A stretch of 64,000 nt of DNA from Rheinheimera sp. UJ63 (GCF_021568285.1 NZ_JAKGTQ010000001.1:682001-746000); one strand, 5' to 3'. Positions 26,351 to 36,717 are shown, numbered from the stretch's first letter. The notes: generated by a model not told the origin, from the letters alone. Program-made: numbers and translations.

Positions 26351-28234
26351 ATGACCCACCTTAAAAGCACGTTTTGCTTAGCGTTATTTAGTATCAGTTT
26401 GCCTGCTGCAGCGGCAAACCAGCCTTTTATGGAAGGCGCCTTTTTGCTCTTTACCTTGACGATCTGTCTGCTGGTAGTGGCCTTGATCTTAACCATGCGC
26501 AGCTTGGCGATAAAAAGCCATAAGCTCAAGCAATTTCGCACCAGTTTTAGTGATCTGCTCAGTGAAACTTCAGGTGTTATTGCTGTATTGGATAAAAACT
26601 TGGTGCTGCGTAATGGTAGCGGCACGCTAAAGCGTTTATTAAAAGCCGATGACAGCGCAACCATTTCTGCTCCGCTTAATTTATATGCCGATCCGGATGG
26701 CAAAACATTACTGGATAACGACATTAAACTGGCTTTACGCACAAATGGAAAGTGGCAAGGCGAAGCCTGGCTATTAAATGAGCGGCAACGCGAAGCCTTT
26801 GAGCTCAGCATTCACAGTGTGCAGCCAGATAACGTGCGTAATACAACTTACCTTATGTATGGCCAAAACATCAGCGAACTGCGCAAAGAAAATCAATTAC
26901 AGTTGCAGCAACAAACCCGTGATAGTTTGACCTTATTGCCCAATAACAAAGTGTTTGATGAATTACTGAAAATGGTATTACAAAGCTGTGATGCCCATTA
27001 TCCTTCAGCCGCAGTCATTTTTATTCATTTAACACCCAGCTATGGCAGCGAGCACAACGAAGCCAAATTACAGCAACAACTCCCCGAAATTGCGGCCAAG
27101 CTACAACAGGTGCTGCCACGTAAACTGCTGTTAGCTCGCTATAAAACCGATGGCTTTGTGGTATTAGTACCGCCCCATCTGTGTAACCACAACAGCAGCA
27201 TTTATTTAAACCAGCTAGCACACAAAATTCTAGCCGGCATTAATCAGCCTGGCAGCGATGATGGCAAGGCTATAGAGATTATTGCCCACTTAGGTATCAG
27301 TATCAGCCCGAACGACGGTATCGATGCCGAAAGCCTCTTGAACAGTGCTGAAAAAGCGGCGCATAAAGCTTCGCAACAAGGCCAAAACAATCTGTGCTTT
27401 GCCGATAGCGGCAGCCAAGAGCAAGCCCCAGATTATTTAGCCATGGAAACAGAATTATATCGCAGTGCTGCCCAAGGTGAATTTGAGTTGTATTATCAAC
27501 CTAAGTTCAGCATTAGCAGTAATCGGATTATTGGTTACGAAGCCCTGCTACGCTGGCCTAGCCCACGTCGCGGCATGTTACCGCCACCAACCTTTATGCC
27601 CTTGGTAGAAGAAACAGGCCTCATTATTAGTTTGGATCGCCTGGTGTTCCGTAAAGCCTGTCAGCAAGTGAAATACTGGCAACAAACCGGTTTAATGCGT
27701 GGCCGTTTAGCACTGAACATTTCTAACCAACAATTTGAGCAAGCTGACTTCTTGCGCTTTATGCAAAATACCTTGCAAGATGCCGAGGTTAGCGCCAGTT
27801 TATTTGAATTAGAATTACCGGAGACGATTTTTACTCAACCCACGGTGTGGTTGCGTGAGCGGATGCATAGCTTGGATAAGATGGGCTTTCGTTTAATTTT
27901 AGATAACTTTGGTGAAGGGGTGTCCTCTTTAACCCAGTTACGGCAACATCCGTTGCATGGTGTGAAATTATCGCCTACGCTCACCAAGTATATTGAACAG
28001 CAAGAACAGCAACGAAATATCTGCGCAACGTTAATCCGCTTAGCCAATTACTTGACTCTGGATGTTACCGCGACCAATATCGAAACAGAGATGCAGGCGT
28101 ATTTACTGCATGTGATGGGCTGTGATAATCAGCAAGGCCACCGCTTTAGTAAAGCCGTGCCCGCTGATGAAATTGGTCAATTATTGCTAAAAGAAAATAA
28201 CCTGCTGAACAACACGAACCTGGCTAGTGGCTAG
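26351..28234 (+). CDS. Degenerate GGDEF-EAL protein with membrane anchor
   Basis: A 627-residue protein: signal-like segment about 1-22, TM about 29-52, PAS-like region about 65-175, GGDEF-like domain about 190-350, EAL domain about 375-615. The GGDEF signature is replaced by YKTDGF, so cyclase activity is unlikely. The EAL domain keeps EALLRW, NISNQQF, and a Glu in ELPET. However, the DDFGTG loop is DNFGEG, the K-x-D motif is KLS and AEGVE is ATNIE, so metal binding and c-di-GMP hydrolysis are probably lost. It more likely binds c-di-GMP or a protein partner. The 3' end overlaps convergent gpsA by 11 bp. It has no operon partner. Confidence 0.85.
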   Translation: MTHLKSTFCLALFSISLPAAAANQPFMEGAFLLFTLTICLLVVALILTMRSLAIKSHKLKQFRTSFSDLLSETSGVIAVLDKNLVLRNGSGTLKRLLKADDSATISAPLNLYADPDGKTLLDNDIKLALRTNGKWQGEAWLLNERQREAFELSIHSVQPDNVRNTTYLMYGQNISELRKENQLQLQQQTRDSLTLLPNNKVFDELLKMVLQSCDAHYPSAAVIFIHLTPSYGSEHNEAKLQQQLPEIAAKLQQVLPRKLLLARYKTDGFVVLVPPHLCNHNSSIYLNQLAHKILAGINQPGSDDGKAIEIIAHLGISISPNDGIDAESLLNSAEKAAHKASQQGQNNLCFADSGSQEQAPDYLAMETELYRSAAQGEFELYYQPKFSISSNRIIGYEALLRWPSPRRGMLPPPTFMPLVEETGLIISLDRLVFRKACQQVKYWQQTGLMRGRLALNISNQQFEQADFLRFMQNTLQDAEVSASLFELELPETIFTQPTVWLRERMHSLDKMGFRLILDNFGEGVSSLTQLRQHPLHGVKLSPTLTKYIEQQEQQRNICATLIRLANYLTLDVTATNIETEMQAYLLHVMGCDNQQGHRFSKAVPADEIGQLLLKENNLLNNTNLASG

Positions 28235-29237
28235 TTTCGTCTTTGCGCTCGCGGCCTAACAAGTGTTGGGCTGCTAAGCGCGCATCCTTACCTTCATACA
28301 ACACCTTGTAAACTTGCTCTGTAATGGGCATTTCCACGCCCATACGTGCAGCTAAGTTAAACACTTCTTTGGTATTGCGGTAACCTTCAACCACTTGGCC
28401 GATGCTCTCAATGGCTTCAGCGACGGACTTACCCTCGCCTAACAATAAGCCGAAACGCCGATTACGTGATTGATTGTCGGTGCAGGTTAAGACTAAATCG
28501 CCTAACCCGGCCATACCCATAAAGGTATCTTTTTGCGCTCCCATAGCACAGCCTAAACGACACATCTCGGCTAAACCACGGGTGATCAGTGCAGTGCGCG
28601 CATTGGCACCAAAGCCAATGCCATCGGCCATACCTGCGCCAATGGCGATAACATTTTTTACCGCACCGCCCAACTGCACGCCAATAAAATCGGGGTTGGT
28701 ATAAACGCGAAACGTTTTCGCGCAGTGCAGTAAATCAGACAATTCTTGAATAAAAACAGGATCGCTGGAAGATAACGAAATAGCAGTAGGCAAACCTGCG
28801 GCCATCTCTTTAGCAAAGGTGGGGCCGGATAACACCGCTAAGGCAATTTGTTCACCCAAGATATCGCGGGCGACATCTTGTAATAAACGCCCAGTATCAG
28901 GCTCTAAGCCTTTTGTGGCCCAAGCCACTCGGGATTTTGCAGTGAGTAATGGCTTAATTTGCTGAAGCGTAGCGGCAAAAGCATGACTAGGTACGACCAT
29001 CAAAATATCATTGCTCGTTTGCACGGCAGCCGTTAAATCAGCGGTCACTTGCAAAGTTTTCGGTAAGGCAATGCCAGGCAGATATTTTTGGTTTTCACCC
29101 TGTTGCTGCATTAAAGCCATTTCGGCAGCGTTACGACCCCACAAGGTAATGGGGTTGCCGTTACGCGCCAAACAAATAGCCAGCGCGGTGCCGTAAGACC
29201 CCGCGCCAATAACGGTAATAGCAGAAGGCTGCAACAT
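28224..29237 (-). CDS. gpsA: NAD(P)H-dependent glycerol-3-phosphate dehydrogenase
   Basis: A 337-residue cytoplasmic enzyme that reduces dihydroxyacetone phosphate to glycerol 3-phosphate for phospholipid synthesis. The N-terminal Rossmann motif is [12 protein letters not shown]. Further family blocks are [17 protein letters not shown], the catalytic-lysine segment [17 protein letters not shown] and [13 protein letters not shown]. Length matches E. coli GpsA. Its ATG overlaps the secB stop by one base, giving the cluster yibN-grxC-secB-gpsA as in enterics. Confidence 0.97.
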   Translation of the reverse strand: MLQPSAITVIGAGSYGTALAICLARNGNPITLWGRNAAEMALMQQQGENQKYLPGIALPKTLQVTADLTAAVQTSNDILMVVPSHAFAATLQQIKPLLTAKSRVAWATKGLEPDTGRLLQDVARDILGEQIALAVLSGPTFAKEMAAGLPTAISLSSSDPVFIQELSDLLHCAKTFRVYTNPDFIGVQLGGAVKNVIAIGAGMADGIGFGANARTALITRGLAEMCRLGCAMGAQKDTFMGMAGLGDLVLTCTDNQSRNRRFGLLLGEGKSVAEAIESIGQVVEGYRNTKEVFNLAARMGVEMPITEQVYKVLYEGKDARLAAQHLLGRERKDETSH

Positions 29238-29725
29238 TACGCGTTCAGTTGTGGTGATTCAGCCTGACGTTGCTGCAAATATTGCGCAAATAAGGCATCA
29301 AAATTCACTGGCGCTAAGTTTAACTGTGGGAAAGTACCACGGTTAACTAAGTTTGAAACCGCTTCACGGGCATAAGGGAACAGAATGTTCGGGCAGAATG
29401 ACGCCAACATGTGAGCCATTTGCGCTTCTTCCATTTCACCAATAGAGAAGATACCCGCCTGTTGCACTTCGCATAAGAAAGCTGTTTCATCACCGACAGT
29501 GGTGGTTACTGTTAAAGATAAAATAACTTGATAGACGTTATCTTCAATTTTGTCGCTGCGGGTATCCAGATCTAACTTAACTTCTGGTTTCCATTCTTTA
29601 CGGAAAATAGCAGGTGCGTTTGGTGCTTCAAATGAAACATCCTTAACAAAAATACGCTGAATGGCAAATTGTAGACCCTGTGCAGTTTGATCTGCTGCAA
29701 CGCCGTTTGCTTGTTGTTCGGCCAT
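29237..29725 (-). CDS. secB: Protein-export chaperone SecB
   Basis: A 162-residue chaperone that keeps preproteins unfolded and delivers them to SecA. The ATG at 29725 has AGGA 6 bp upstream; the longer in-frame reading to 29857 would overlap grxC and gives a non-family N-terminus. Typical blocks: [30 protein letters not shown], and [20 protein letters not shown] followed by [15 protein letters not shown]. The acidic SecA-binding surface is present. Confidence 0.97.
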   Translation of the reverse strand: MAEQQANGVAADQTAQGLQFAIQRIFVKDVSFEAPNAPAIFRKEWKPEVKLDLDTRSDKIEDNVYQVILSLTVTTTVGDETAFLCEVQQAGIFSIGEMEEAQMAHMLASFCPNILFPYAREAVSNLVNRGTFPQLNLAPVNFDALFAQYLQQRQAESPQLNA

Positions 29726-29744
29726 GATAAATCCTATGTTAATG

Positions 29745-30002
29745 TTATGCTTGTAGTAATGAGTCGAGTTTGCCAGCTGATTCCAGCGCAAACATATCGT
29801 CGCAACCGCCAATGTGCTGATTGGCAATAAAAATTTGTGGTACGGTACTGCGTCCACCGGCGCGTTCGATCATTTCAGCTCGACGCTCGGTTTCAACATC
29901 AATTCTGACTTCTTGATACGCAACTTTCTTCTCGCGTAATAACATGATAGCCCGAACACAATAAGGACAATACGCCTTAGTGTAAATAGTCACTTCTGCC
30001 AT
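29745..30002 (-). CDS. grxC: Glutaredoxin 3
   Basis: An 85-residue cytoplasmic glutaredoxin. Active site CPYC near residues 11-14, cis-proline block RSTVPQIFI and glutathione-binding GGCDDM. It reduces disulfides and mixed glutathione disulfides with electrons from glutathione. It is 19 bp ahead of secB and 2 bp after the rhodanese gene, in the conserved yibN-grxC-secB-gpsA order. Confidence 0.96.
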   Translation of the reverse strand: MAEVTIYTKAYCPYCVRAIMLLREKKVAYQEVRIDVETERRAEMIERAGGRSTVPQIFIANQHIGGCDDMFALESAGKLDSLLQA

Positions 30003-30004
30003 TA

Positions 30005-30439
30005 TTACCTCTTCGATTTCACTACGGGTAAGCTAGCGCCTGTCCAAGCACTCATACCACCTTGTAGCGTAGAGACTTTGGTAAAGCCTTGCTTAGCCAG
30101 AGCTGATGCCGCTCGATTTGCGGTCATGCCGGTTTGACATACTACAATAATGGGCGCATCTTTTTGCTTTTCAAGGCCTGCCAGCTGTTGCTTATCAATT
30201 TGTGCCTGCGTTAGGTGCTTAGCATCGGTAATATGACCTTTAGCAAACTCAGCTTCTGTGCGGATATCGACTACCACGGCATTTTCACGGTTTACCGCTA
30301 AAGTCAGTTGGGTTGGCGACACCGGCTTAATGGCAGAGAGCAACGAACTGATCCAGCTGCCCACAATTAACACCACCAATAATGCCCAAACGCCGCTCAG
30401 CAGCGGATGATTGCTGATAAATTCGATAACTTGATCCAT
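30005..30439 (-). CDS. yibN: Membrane-anchored rhodanese-like protein YibN
   Basis: A 144-residue protein with one N-terminal membrane segment (about 15-37) and a cytoplasmic rhodanese domain. The catalytic loop is VVCQTGMTANRAA with its cysteine present. The N-terminal VDIRTEAEFAKGHI and C-terminal TLQGGMSAW blocks are typical. It may transfer sulfane sulfur or act as a redox helper; the exact substrate is unknown. It is first in the grxC-secB-gpsA operon and divergent from gpmI, as in E. coli. Confidence 0.88.
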   Translation of the reverse strand: MDQVIEFISNHPLLSGVWALLVVLIVGSWISSLLSAIKPVSPTQLTLAVNRENAVVVDIRTEAEFAKGHITDAKHLTQAQIDKQQLAGLEKQKDAPIIVVCQTGMTANRAASALAKQGFTKVSTLQGGMSAWTGASLPVVKSKR

Positions 30440-30630
30440 AACGTCAATATTCTTCTCGTTGAAAACAAAACAGCGCTGAGTATACCGATTTTACATAAAA
30501 TCCACAGCTAAAAATCGGCCTAAAAGCACTCAGCAAGCGTTAGAAAACGAATGATCACTGGAGAATTAACAAAAAATCGGTAAGATAATGGCTCATCCTC
30601 ATTACCTGCTATCTTGTTCATGGAGTTTGT

Positions 30631-32175
30631 ATGCACCCAGCTAAAAAGCCTTTAGTTTTATTAATTCTCGACGGTTGGGGTTATCGCGAACAAACCGACA
30701 ACAACGCCATTGCTCAAGCTAATACCCCGGTAATGGACAAACTGTGGCAAGACTACCCTCACAGTTTAATTTCGGGCTCGGGTTTAGATGTTGGTTTGCC
30801 CGATGGGCAAATGGGCAACTCTGAAGTGGGCCACGTTAATTTAGGCTCAGGCCGCATTGTGTATCAAGACTTTACCCGTATTACCAAAGCCATTGCCGAG
30901 GGTGATTTCTTTGAAAACCCGACTTTAGTAACAGCGGTGCAAAAAGCCGTGGCCGCAGATAAAGCGGTGCATATTATGGGGCTGTTATCACCCGGTGGCG
31001 TGCACAGCCACGAAGAACACCTACTGGCCATGGTAAAGTTGGCTGAACAGCAAGGCGCCAGCCGCATTTATTTACATGCGTTTTTAGATGGTCGCGATAC
31101 CCCTCCTCGCAGTGCTGAGGCTTCCATTAAGGTGTTTGAAGAACACTTTGCCGCTTCAGGTAAAGGACAAATTGCTTCAATTATTGGTCGTTACTATGCC
31201 ATGGACCGCGACAAGCGCTGGGACCGTGTGCAACAAGCCTATGACCTACTGACCCAAGGCAAAGGTATTTATCAATATAATAGTGCCTCTGCAGCACTTG
31301 CCGCCGCTTATCAGCGCGATGAGAACGATGAATTTGTGAAAGCCTCTGCCATTCGCACCGGCGATCAACAAACCATTAGTATGCAAGACGGCGATGCCCT
31401 CATTTTTATGAATTTCCGCGCCGATCGGGCTAGACAATTTAGCCACGCCTTTGTGGATGCCAACTTCGATGGTTTTGTGCGCCAGCATCAGCCTAAACTC
31501 AGCAGCTTTGTCATGCTGACCGAATATGCTGCCGATATTCCCGCGCCGGTCGCTTATCCACCAGAAAGCCTTAATAATGTGTTGGGCGAATGGTTAGCCA
31601 AGCATCAAAAAACCCAGTTGCGTATTTCTGAAACGGAAAAATATGCGCACGTGACTTTCTTCTTTAGCGGAGGACGTGAAGACCTGTTTGACGGCGAAGA
31701 GCGGATTTTAATTCCATCGCCACAGGTCGCGACTTACGATCTGCAGCCAGAAATGAACTCAACCGAGTTAACCGACAAACTGGTCGCGGCCATTCACAGC
31801 GGTCAGTTTGATGCGATCATTTGTAATTATCCGAATGGCGATATGGTTGGCCATACCGGTATTATGAGTGCCGCAATTAAAGCCGTTGAAGCCGTTGATA
31901 GCTGTATTGGCAGAGTGGTTGCCGCCTTGCAAGAAGTTGGTGGCGAATGCTTAATTACCGCAGATCATGGTAATGCTGAAATGATGCAAGATCCGCAGTC
32001 TGGTCAAGCTCATACCGCCCATACCAGCGGTCCAGTGCCGTTGATTTATGTGGGGCGTCAGGCCAAGGTTATCGAAGGCGGTGTACTCAGTGATATTGCA
32101 CCGACCATGCTGCATCTGATGGGTATGCCAAAACCAGATGAGATGACCGGCAAAGTATTGATGCAAGTTAACTAA
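30631..32175 (+). CDS. gpmI: 2,3-bisphosphoglycerate-independent phosphoglycerate mutase
   Basis: A 514-residue manganese enzyme of glycolysis that interconverts 3- and 2-phosphoglycerate. Metal-binding [10 protein letters not shown], nucleophile Ser64 in [35 protein letters not shown] and [11 protein letters not shown] are all intact. Length matches the family (about 510). It is first in a gpmI-envC-yibQ cluster identical in order to E. coli; envC begins on the base after its stop codon. Confidence 0.98.
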   Translation: MHPAKKPLVLLILDGWGYREQTDNNAIAQANTPVMDKLWQDYPHSLISGSGLDVGLPDGQMGNSEVGHVNLGSGRIVYQDFTRITKAIAEGDFFENPTLVTAVQKAVAADKAVHIMGLLSPGGVHSHEEHLLAMVKLAEQQGASRIYLHAFLDGRDTPPRSAEASIKVFEEHFAASGKGQIASIIGRYYAMDRDKRWDRVQQAYDLLTQGKGIYQYNSASAALAAAYQRDENDEFVKASAIRTGDQQTISMQDGDALIFMNFRADRARQFSHAFVDANFDGFVRQHQPKLSSFVMLTEYAADIPAPVAYPPESLNNVLGEWLAKHQKTQLRISETEKYAHVTFFFSGGREDLFDGEERILIPSPQVATYDLQPEMNSTELTDKLVAAIHSGQFDAIICNYPNGDMVGHTGIMSAAIKAVEAVDSCIGRVVAALQEVGGECLITADHGNAEMMQDPQSGQAHTAHTSGPVPLIYVGRQAKVIEGGVLSDIAPTMLHLMGMPKPDEMTGKVLMQVN

Positions 32176-33333
32176 ATGCCACCATCGCACAGCAAGACAC
32201 CCTTTATCACTTGGCAGCTTGGGCTGCTGGTGTTTTGCTGTGTGTTTTTCAGCGTGGCGCAGGCGCAACAAAAACCGCAAGCCGAGCGTGAATTACAGCA
32301 ACTGCAAAATCAAATTAAGCGTACCGAACAGCAAGTAAAACAACAGCAACGCCAATTGCAACAAGCTGAGCAAAAACTGCAACAAGCAGACAAAGCCCTG
32401 GCGGAGGCTTCAGGCAAAGTTCGGCAAACCAGCCAACGTAAACAACAGCTTGAACAAGAAAGCGCTAAGCTAGAACAACAACAAGCTAAATTGCAGCAAC
32501 AATTAAATGAACAACAAACGCTACTGGCCGCCCAATTAAAAAGTGCTTACAGTATGGGGCAGCATGATTATTCTCGTTTGCTGTTGAATCAACAAGATAC
32601 CGGCAAATTAGAACGCGTACTGACTTACTATCAGTATTTTAACCAAGCGCGCATTCGGCAATTAGCCAAGATCAATCAAACAGCGCAAGATTTGGCGCAC
32701 ATTATGGCTAAACTCGATGAGCAGCAGCGATTATTAGCGCGCGAATTAAGCGCCTTAGAAGAGCAGCAACAACAGTTTCAAAGTGCACGTAGCAGCCAAC
32801 AAGATTCGGTTCAGCAATTACAAGCCTTACTGAAGCAACAAGGCAATCAGCTTAGCTACCTACGCCAAAATGAAAGCAGCCTGCAAAATACGATCAACGA
32901 ATTACGCCGCCTTGCTGATCTCAACAAAGATATGAGCGGCCTCAGCAGTGGTAAAGGTCGTTTTCCATGGCCCTTAAAAGGTCAATTGTTGCAACGTTTT
33001 GGGCAAAATCGGCAAGGGGGTATGCCCTCTCGTGGCATCCTGATCCGCGGTATTAATGGCAGTAATGTGCAAGCTATCGCCGATGGCCGTGTGATTTATG
33101 CGGATTGGTTAAAAGGCTATGGCTGGGTTATCGTATTAGATCATGGCGCGGGGTTTATGTCGTTATACGGCCATAATCAAAACCTGTTAAAACAACCAGG
33201 AGCGCAGGTAACGAGTGGTGAAGCGATTGCATTGGTCGGCGCCAGTGGTGGCCAAGCCGACGCGGGGTTATATTTTGAGATCCGCGAAAAAGGGGAAGCG
33301 GTTAATCCCTTAAGCTGGCTTTCTCGCCAATAA
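32176..33333 (+). CDS. envC: Murein hydrolase activator EnvC
   Basis: A 385-residue periplasmic division protein. Signal peptide to about residue 33, a long glutamine-rich coiled coil (about 35-255) and a C-terminal LytM domain (about 265-385). The zinc ligands of active LytM peptidases are missing: the expected H-x-H is YFE and the first His/Asp site is GILIRG. So, like E. coli EnvC, it should be catalytically inert and activate AmiA/AmiB amidases at the septum, with FtsEX as its membrane partner (ftsE and ftsX are 9 kb away). Its ATG directly abuts the gpmI stop. Confidence 0.93.
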   Translation: MPPSHSKTPFITWQLGLLVFCCVFFSVAQAQQKPQAERELQQLQNQIKRTEQQVKQQQRQLQQAEQKLQQADKALAEASGKVRQTSQRKQQLEQESAKLEQQQAKLQQQLNEQQTLLAAQLKSAYSMGQHDYSRLLLNQQDTGKLERVLTYYQYFNQARIRQLAKINQTAQDLAHIMAKLDEQQRLLARELSALEEQQQQFQSARSSQQDSVQQLQALLKQQGNQLSYLRQNESSLQNTINELRRLADLNKDMSGLSSGKGRFPWPLKGQLLQRFGQNRQGGMPSRGILIRGINGSNVQAIADGRVIYADWLKGYGWVIVLDHGAGFMSLYGHNQNLLKQPGAQVTSGEAIALVGASGGQADAGLYFEIREKGEAVNPLSWLSRQ

Positions 33334-33431
33334 ATAACTGTTTAAAATCATCTTTAACGCTTACTATTCGCCATAATTTGTTTAAGTGTTAAAGCTGTCG
33401 GAGTCCCGGCATTAAAAAGGAAAGTGTTGTC

Positions 33432-34205
33432 GTGCGTTTGAGTTTGTTGCTGTCTGCTTTTTTACTTTGTGTGAGCTCGGTTACCGCAGCAGCACCCCGC
33501 ATTGCCATTATCATAGATGATATTGGCTATCAACGTAACGATCTGAAAATGGTCGAATTACCCTATCCGTTAACTTACGCCGTATTACCGCATACCCCCT
33601 ATGGCAAACAAGCGGCCGAACAAGCCTTTATGTTACAAAAAGACGTGATGCTGCATATGCCGATGGAAGCCACTAATCGTAACAGTTTAGGCCCCGGTGC
33701 CTTAACGCAAGAGATGACGAAACAGCAAGTGCAACTGACGCTGCAACAAGCGCTGGCCGACATTCCTTATGCGATTGGTATCAATAACCATATGGGTAGC
33801 CTGTTTACTGCCTTAGAGCAACCCATGGCGTGGACCATGGAATATTTGCAACAACGTCAGCTATTTTTTATTGATAGCCTTACCACACCGCAGAGCACCG
33901 CACGCCGTTATGCGAAACAATACAACGTGACCATTTTATCGCGGCATGTCTTTTTGGATAACGAGCAAAACCAACAAGCGCTAGAAAAGCAATTTAAGCA
34001 ATTGCTGCAAATTGCCCGGCGCCATGAAACCGCTATTGCTATCGGCCACCCCTACCCTGAGACTTATCGTTTTTTACAACAACGCTTACCGCAGCTACAA
34101 GCAGAAGGTATCGAATTAGTCGGGATCTCCGCACTGTTACCTGAAAGTCATCAAGTGATCGCTGCTGGCTTTACCGAGCCCGCCAGTTATAGCCCTGAAG
34201 AATAA
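33432..34205 (+). CDS. yibQ: Divergent polysaccharide deacetylase family protein (YibQ-like)
   Basis: A 257-residue exported protein starting with GTG after AAAGGAAAG. Signal peptide to about residue 20. The fold is the NodB-like family known as divergent polysaccharide deacetylase (formerly DUF610): IAIIIDDIGYQRND, LPYPLTYAVLPHTPYG, MLHMPMEA, INNHMGS, FFIDSLTTPQS and AIAIGHPYPET. The metal-binding Asp and His positions are present. The natural substrate is unknown. It follows envC as in E. coli. The proline/glutamate tail has no recognisable domain. Confidence 0.85.
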   Translation: MRLSLLLSAFLLCVSSVTAAAPRIAIIIDDIGYQRNDLKMVELPYPLTYAVLPHTPYGKQAAEQAFMLQKDVMLHMPMEATNRNSLGPGALTQEMTKQQVQLTLQQALADIPYAIGINNHMGSLFTALEQPMAWTMEYLQQRQLFFIDSLTTPQSTARRYAKQYNVTILSRHVFLDNEQNQQALEKQFKQLLQIARRHETAIAIGHPYPETYRFLQQRLPQLQAEGIELVGISALLPESHQVIAAGFTEPASYSPEE

Positions 34206-34316
34206 ACTAAAGCCCCCTTACGCGCCCTGCTATCAAGGCTAAAGGCGTCAATGGGCTGCAATAGCGCCCTTAACCCAGCTTAACGCCAACGCGCAGCCAG
34301 AATGGCCTGTTGCGGC

Positions 34317-34688
34317 TTAAACGTGTTGATCAAACAAGATAGTATTACCATCGGGATCGGTTACGGCAAAACTGCCTGGACCACGTTCATTTTTCAACTG
34401 CTGTTGACTAAGCTCGATGCCTTGCGCCGTTAATTGCTCAGCAATTTGACGCACATCCGTAAAACTGGGCAACGCTTGGGCATGTTGATCCCACCCCGGA
34501 TTAAAGGTCAAGATGTTGTGATCAAACATACCTTGAAACAGCCCTATATTGGTGTCGCCATTTTTCATAATAAGAAAACGGTGCGCCAGCTGACCGGCAT
34601 ACACCGTAAAACCTAACTTTTCATAAAATGCTTGTGATACCGCTAAATCTTTTACCGCTAAACTGATTGAAAAACAGCCGATACTCAT
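34317..34688 (-). CDS. VOC/glyoxalase-family protein
   Basis: A 123-residue single-domain vicinal-oxygen-chelate protein: N-terminal strand-helix ISLAVKDLAVSQAFYEKLGF, central GDTNIGLFQG, and C-terminal GPGSFAVTDPDGNTILFDQH. Such proteins are often described as glyoxalase-like or antibiotic-resistance-like, but the metal ligands do not indicate a defined activity. GGAG precedes the ATG. It is downstream of the NSS transporter on the same strand but separated by a terminator. Confidence 0.8.
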   Translation of the reverse strand: MSIGCFSISLAVKDLAVSQAFYEKLGFTVYAGQLAHRFLIMKNGDTNIGLFQGMFDHNILTFNPGWDQHAQALPSFTDVRQIAEQLTAQGIELSQQQLKNERGPGSFAVTDPDGNTILFDQHV

Positions 34689-34701
34689 AAAAAGGCTCCA
34701 T

Positions 34702-34733
34702 TAAAAAAAAAGCCTAAGCAATGGCTTAGGCTT
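34702..34733 (-). terminator. Terminator after the NSS transporter gene
   Basis: 10-bp stem AAGCCTAAGC/GCTTAGGCTT (34710-34733), followed on the minus strand by an unbroken T run. It ends the transporter transcript before the VOC gene. Confidence 0.9.
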
Positions 34734-34759
34734 GGTAAAATAAGCTTAGCAGATCGCCA

Positions 34760-36091
34760 TTATAACGACCGGTAAAACATCACCGCGATCACCAAGGGGC
34801 AAACAAATTTCACATACCAGGGCCAAATGCGCCAGAACCAACTGTATTCCGCATTGGCATCGGCGGTTTTTAAGTCTTGTAAAATGTCATTACGATGCCA
34901 GATCCAGCCAGCAAAAATACACAGCATTAAACCGAGTAGTGGCTGGCTGTAACGCGTAGTTAGGGTAATCACGAAGCCAAACAAACTGTCAAAGTTCAGC
35001 AAAATAGTCGCGCTAGCAACAAAAATAATCGCCGCGACCAACCATACCGCTTTCTTACGAGCCACTTTTTGGTGTTCAACCACATAAGATACCGGTACTT
35101 CTAACATTGAAATAGACGACGTTAGGGCCGCAATCGACATTAATAAGAAGAACGTTAGGCCAACGAACAACCCGACCAAGCCCATCGTGTTAAACAGTGA
35201 CGGTAACACGGTAAAAATTAAGGTATCTTCAGCAAGCAACTGACCGCTTTCATTGAAAATTTCGACACCGTTATTAAGTGCTACATACATAGCAGGAATA
35301 ATCACTAAGCCGGCCAGTACCGCAACACCGATATCAATTAAGGATACGGCCGCCCCTAAGCGCGGTAAGTTTTCACTATGACTCACGTAAGAGCCATAAA
35401 TCAGCATAGTACCCACCCCTAACGACATAGAGAAAAAGGCTTGGCCCATCGCGCTGATCAGTAAATTAGGATTAAGCACTTCGGCAAAGTCAGGCAACAG
35501 ATACACTTTTAAACCATCCATTGCGCCGTCTTGCGTCATAACATAAGCAAACAACAACAACATAATGACGAACAAGGTTGGCATTAAGCGAACTGACCAA
35601 CGTTCGATACCATCTACCACGCCGCCGCTGACAATACCCACGGTTAGCAACATAAAGAACGCACAAAATAACAGGTTGCGCTCTAACGAAAAGGTGACCA
35701 GCCAGTTAGCCAAGTCAGTTAAACCAGCAATATTAGCGACGGCTTCCAGCGCATAGGAAAACATCCAGCCACCGACAATGCCATAAAACGCCAAAATCAG
35801 TGATACCGTGATCAGACCCATCACCCCGACTGCTCGGCCAGAAATACCCCGCGACACCTGACCTAAGGCATCGACCACATTCGACTTGGTGGCACGGCCA
35901 ATTAATAACTCTGCCATCAATACTGGGTATGCCAATAAAAACGCTAAGAGCAGGTACATTAAAACGAATGCGGCGCCGCCATTACTGGCTACCTGCGATG
36001 GGAAGCCCCAAATATTTCCCAAACCAACAGCTGAACCTGACGCTGCCAGCACAAAACCGATCCTCGATGAGAACTCTCCGCGTATAGCCAT
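34760..36091 (-). CDS. Sodium-dependent transporter, NSS (SNF) family
   Basis: A 443-residue inner-membrane symporter of the LeuT-like class with about 11 hydrophobic segments. The TM1 block GFVLAASGSAVGLGNIWGFP contains the unwound sodium/substrate site. GGAAFVLMYLLL, SMSLGVGTMLIYGSY and SSISMLEVPVSY also match bacterial NSS proteins. It likely imports an amino acid or related amine with sodium; the substrate is not readable. AAAGGTTG precedes the ATG. The mRNA leader contains two strong adjacent hairpins (36143-36183). Confidence 0.92.
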   Translation of the reverse strand: MAIRGEFSSRIGFVLAASGSAVGLGNIWGFPSQVASNGGAAFVLMYLLLAFLLAYPVLMAELLIGRATKSNVVDALGQVSRGISGRAVGVMGLITVSLILAFYGIVGGWMFSYALEAVANIAGLTDLANWLVTFSLERNLLFCAFFMLLTVGIVSGGVVDGIERWSVRLMPTLFVIMLLLFAYVMTQDGAMDGLKVYLLPDFAEVLNPNLLISAMGQAFFSMSLGVGTMLIYGSYVSHSENLPRLGAAVSLIDIGVAVLAGLVIIPAMYVALNNGVEIFNESGQLLAEDTLIFTVLPSLFNTMGLVGLFVGLTFFLLMSIAALTSSISMLEVPVSYVVEHQKVARKKAVWLVAAIIFVASATILLNFDSLFGFVITLTTRYSQPLLGLMLCIFAGWIWHRNDILQDLKTADANAEYSWFWRIWPWYVKFVCPLVIAVMFYRSL

Positions 36092-36142
36092 AAAACAACC
36101 TTTTTTATAATTATGTAATTAACCTGAACCTGAGTTGTGGTG

Positions 36143-36183
36143 GGTCGCGCTTTGCGCCGACCGGGTGTTAAGTTGCCACACCC
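36143..36183 (-). promoter_or_regulatory. Two adjacent GC-rich hairpins in the leader of the NSS transporter gene
   Basis: In an otherwise AT-rich region, two stems stand back to back. One is GGGTGT/ACACCC with a 9-nt loop (36163-36183). The other is GGTC-GCGC/GCGC-GACC with an AAA/TTT loop and one bulge (36143-36162). They end about 50 nt before the transporter ATG and are not followed by a T run on the minus strand. They could be a cis-regulatory leader. I could not match them to a known riboswitch. Confidence 0.4.
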
Positions 36184-36651
36184 TGCAATAAAACTATTTT
36201 TTCTGTGTTTATTTTTTGCTGTTTGAATATATCGCATAACGCCAGCGCGTTCTATGGATTGTTCAAGCACAATGTCAGTATTACGCTGATTTTCGTCGCT
36301 ACTGCGACGACTTACCCCAAGCACCGCCATCGCAAGACAACAGCGATGAAGTTATGGCCTGAAATAAGGTTATTCAGGGAGAATAGTTTGTATTAAAAGC
36401 GGTTATTGGCCTGTTTGCAGCTGGTTAGTCAGCAGCATTATTCCGTTTGTTACAGCAAAACTACCTAACAAAGATTTCACTGTTGGTGAAATACTTTCTT
36501 TATTGTCGCCAAAAGAAAGGATCAAAAAATGCGACCAAATTTCGCTCGAAAGCTCGCCTGACCACAAACGTTGTCCAAGGCGAAAACATCACTCGCGGGG
36601 CTCAGCAACGCCGCACTCAAACACCTGTTTTATTATGCTTGAGTAATAAAA
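36184..36651. other. Noncoding region at the left edge of the accessory segment
   Basis: About 470 bp. Short open frames at 36205-36396 and 36447-36668 have no ribosome-binding site or recognisable content and are not called. The stretch holds the likely promoter of the NSS transporter and, at 36505-36627, a diverged copy of a dispersed repeat. Confidence 0.5.
36505..36627 (+). repeat. Diverged dispersed repeat, left copy
   Basis: It shares ordered blocks (TCGCCAAAAGAAAG, ATGCGACC, CGAAAGC, CCAAGGCGA, ACTCGC, CTCAAA) with the reverse complement of 40008-40137. The blocks keep order and rough spacing over about 125 bp, while the sequence between them has drifted. Confidence 0.65.
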
Positions 36652-36672
36652 AACCTCACATAAAGTGAGGTT
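36652..36672 (-). terminator. Terminator after the PEP-CTERM gene
   Basis: Stem AACCTCAC/GTGAGGTT with a 5-nt loop, followed on the minus strand by TTTTTATTAC. Confidence 0.85.
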
Positions 36673-36717
36673 CCAATCGGTAATCATCGATTAAATTATT
36701 AAGCTTAAAATGTATGC

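Noticed and set aside
29726..29857. N-terminally extended SecB
   Set aside because: The extension overlaps grxC and does not resemble SecB; the ATG at 29725 has a proper ribosome-binding site.
36205..36668. Two open frames of 63 and 73 codons
   Set aside because: No ribosome-binding sites, no recognisable composition; the second overlaps the dispersed repeat and the terminator of the PEP-CTERM gene.
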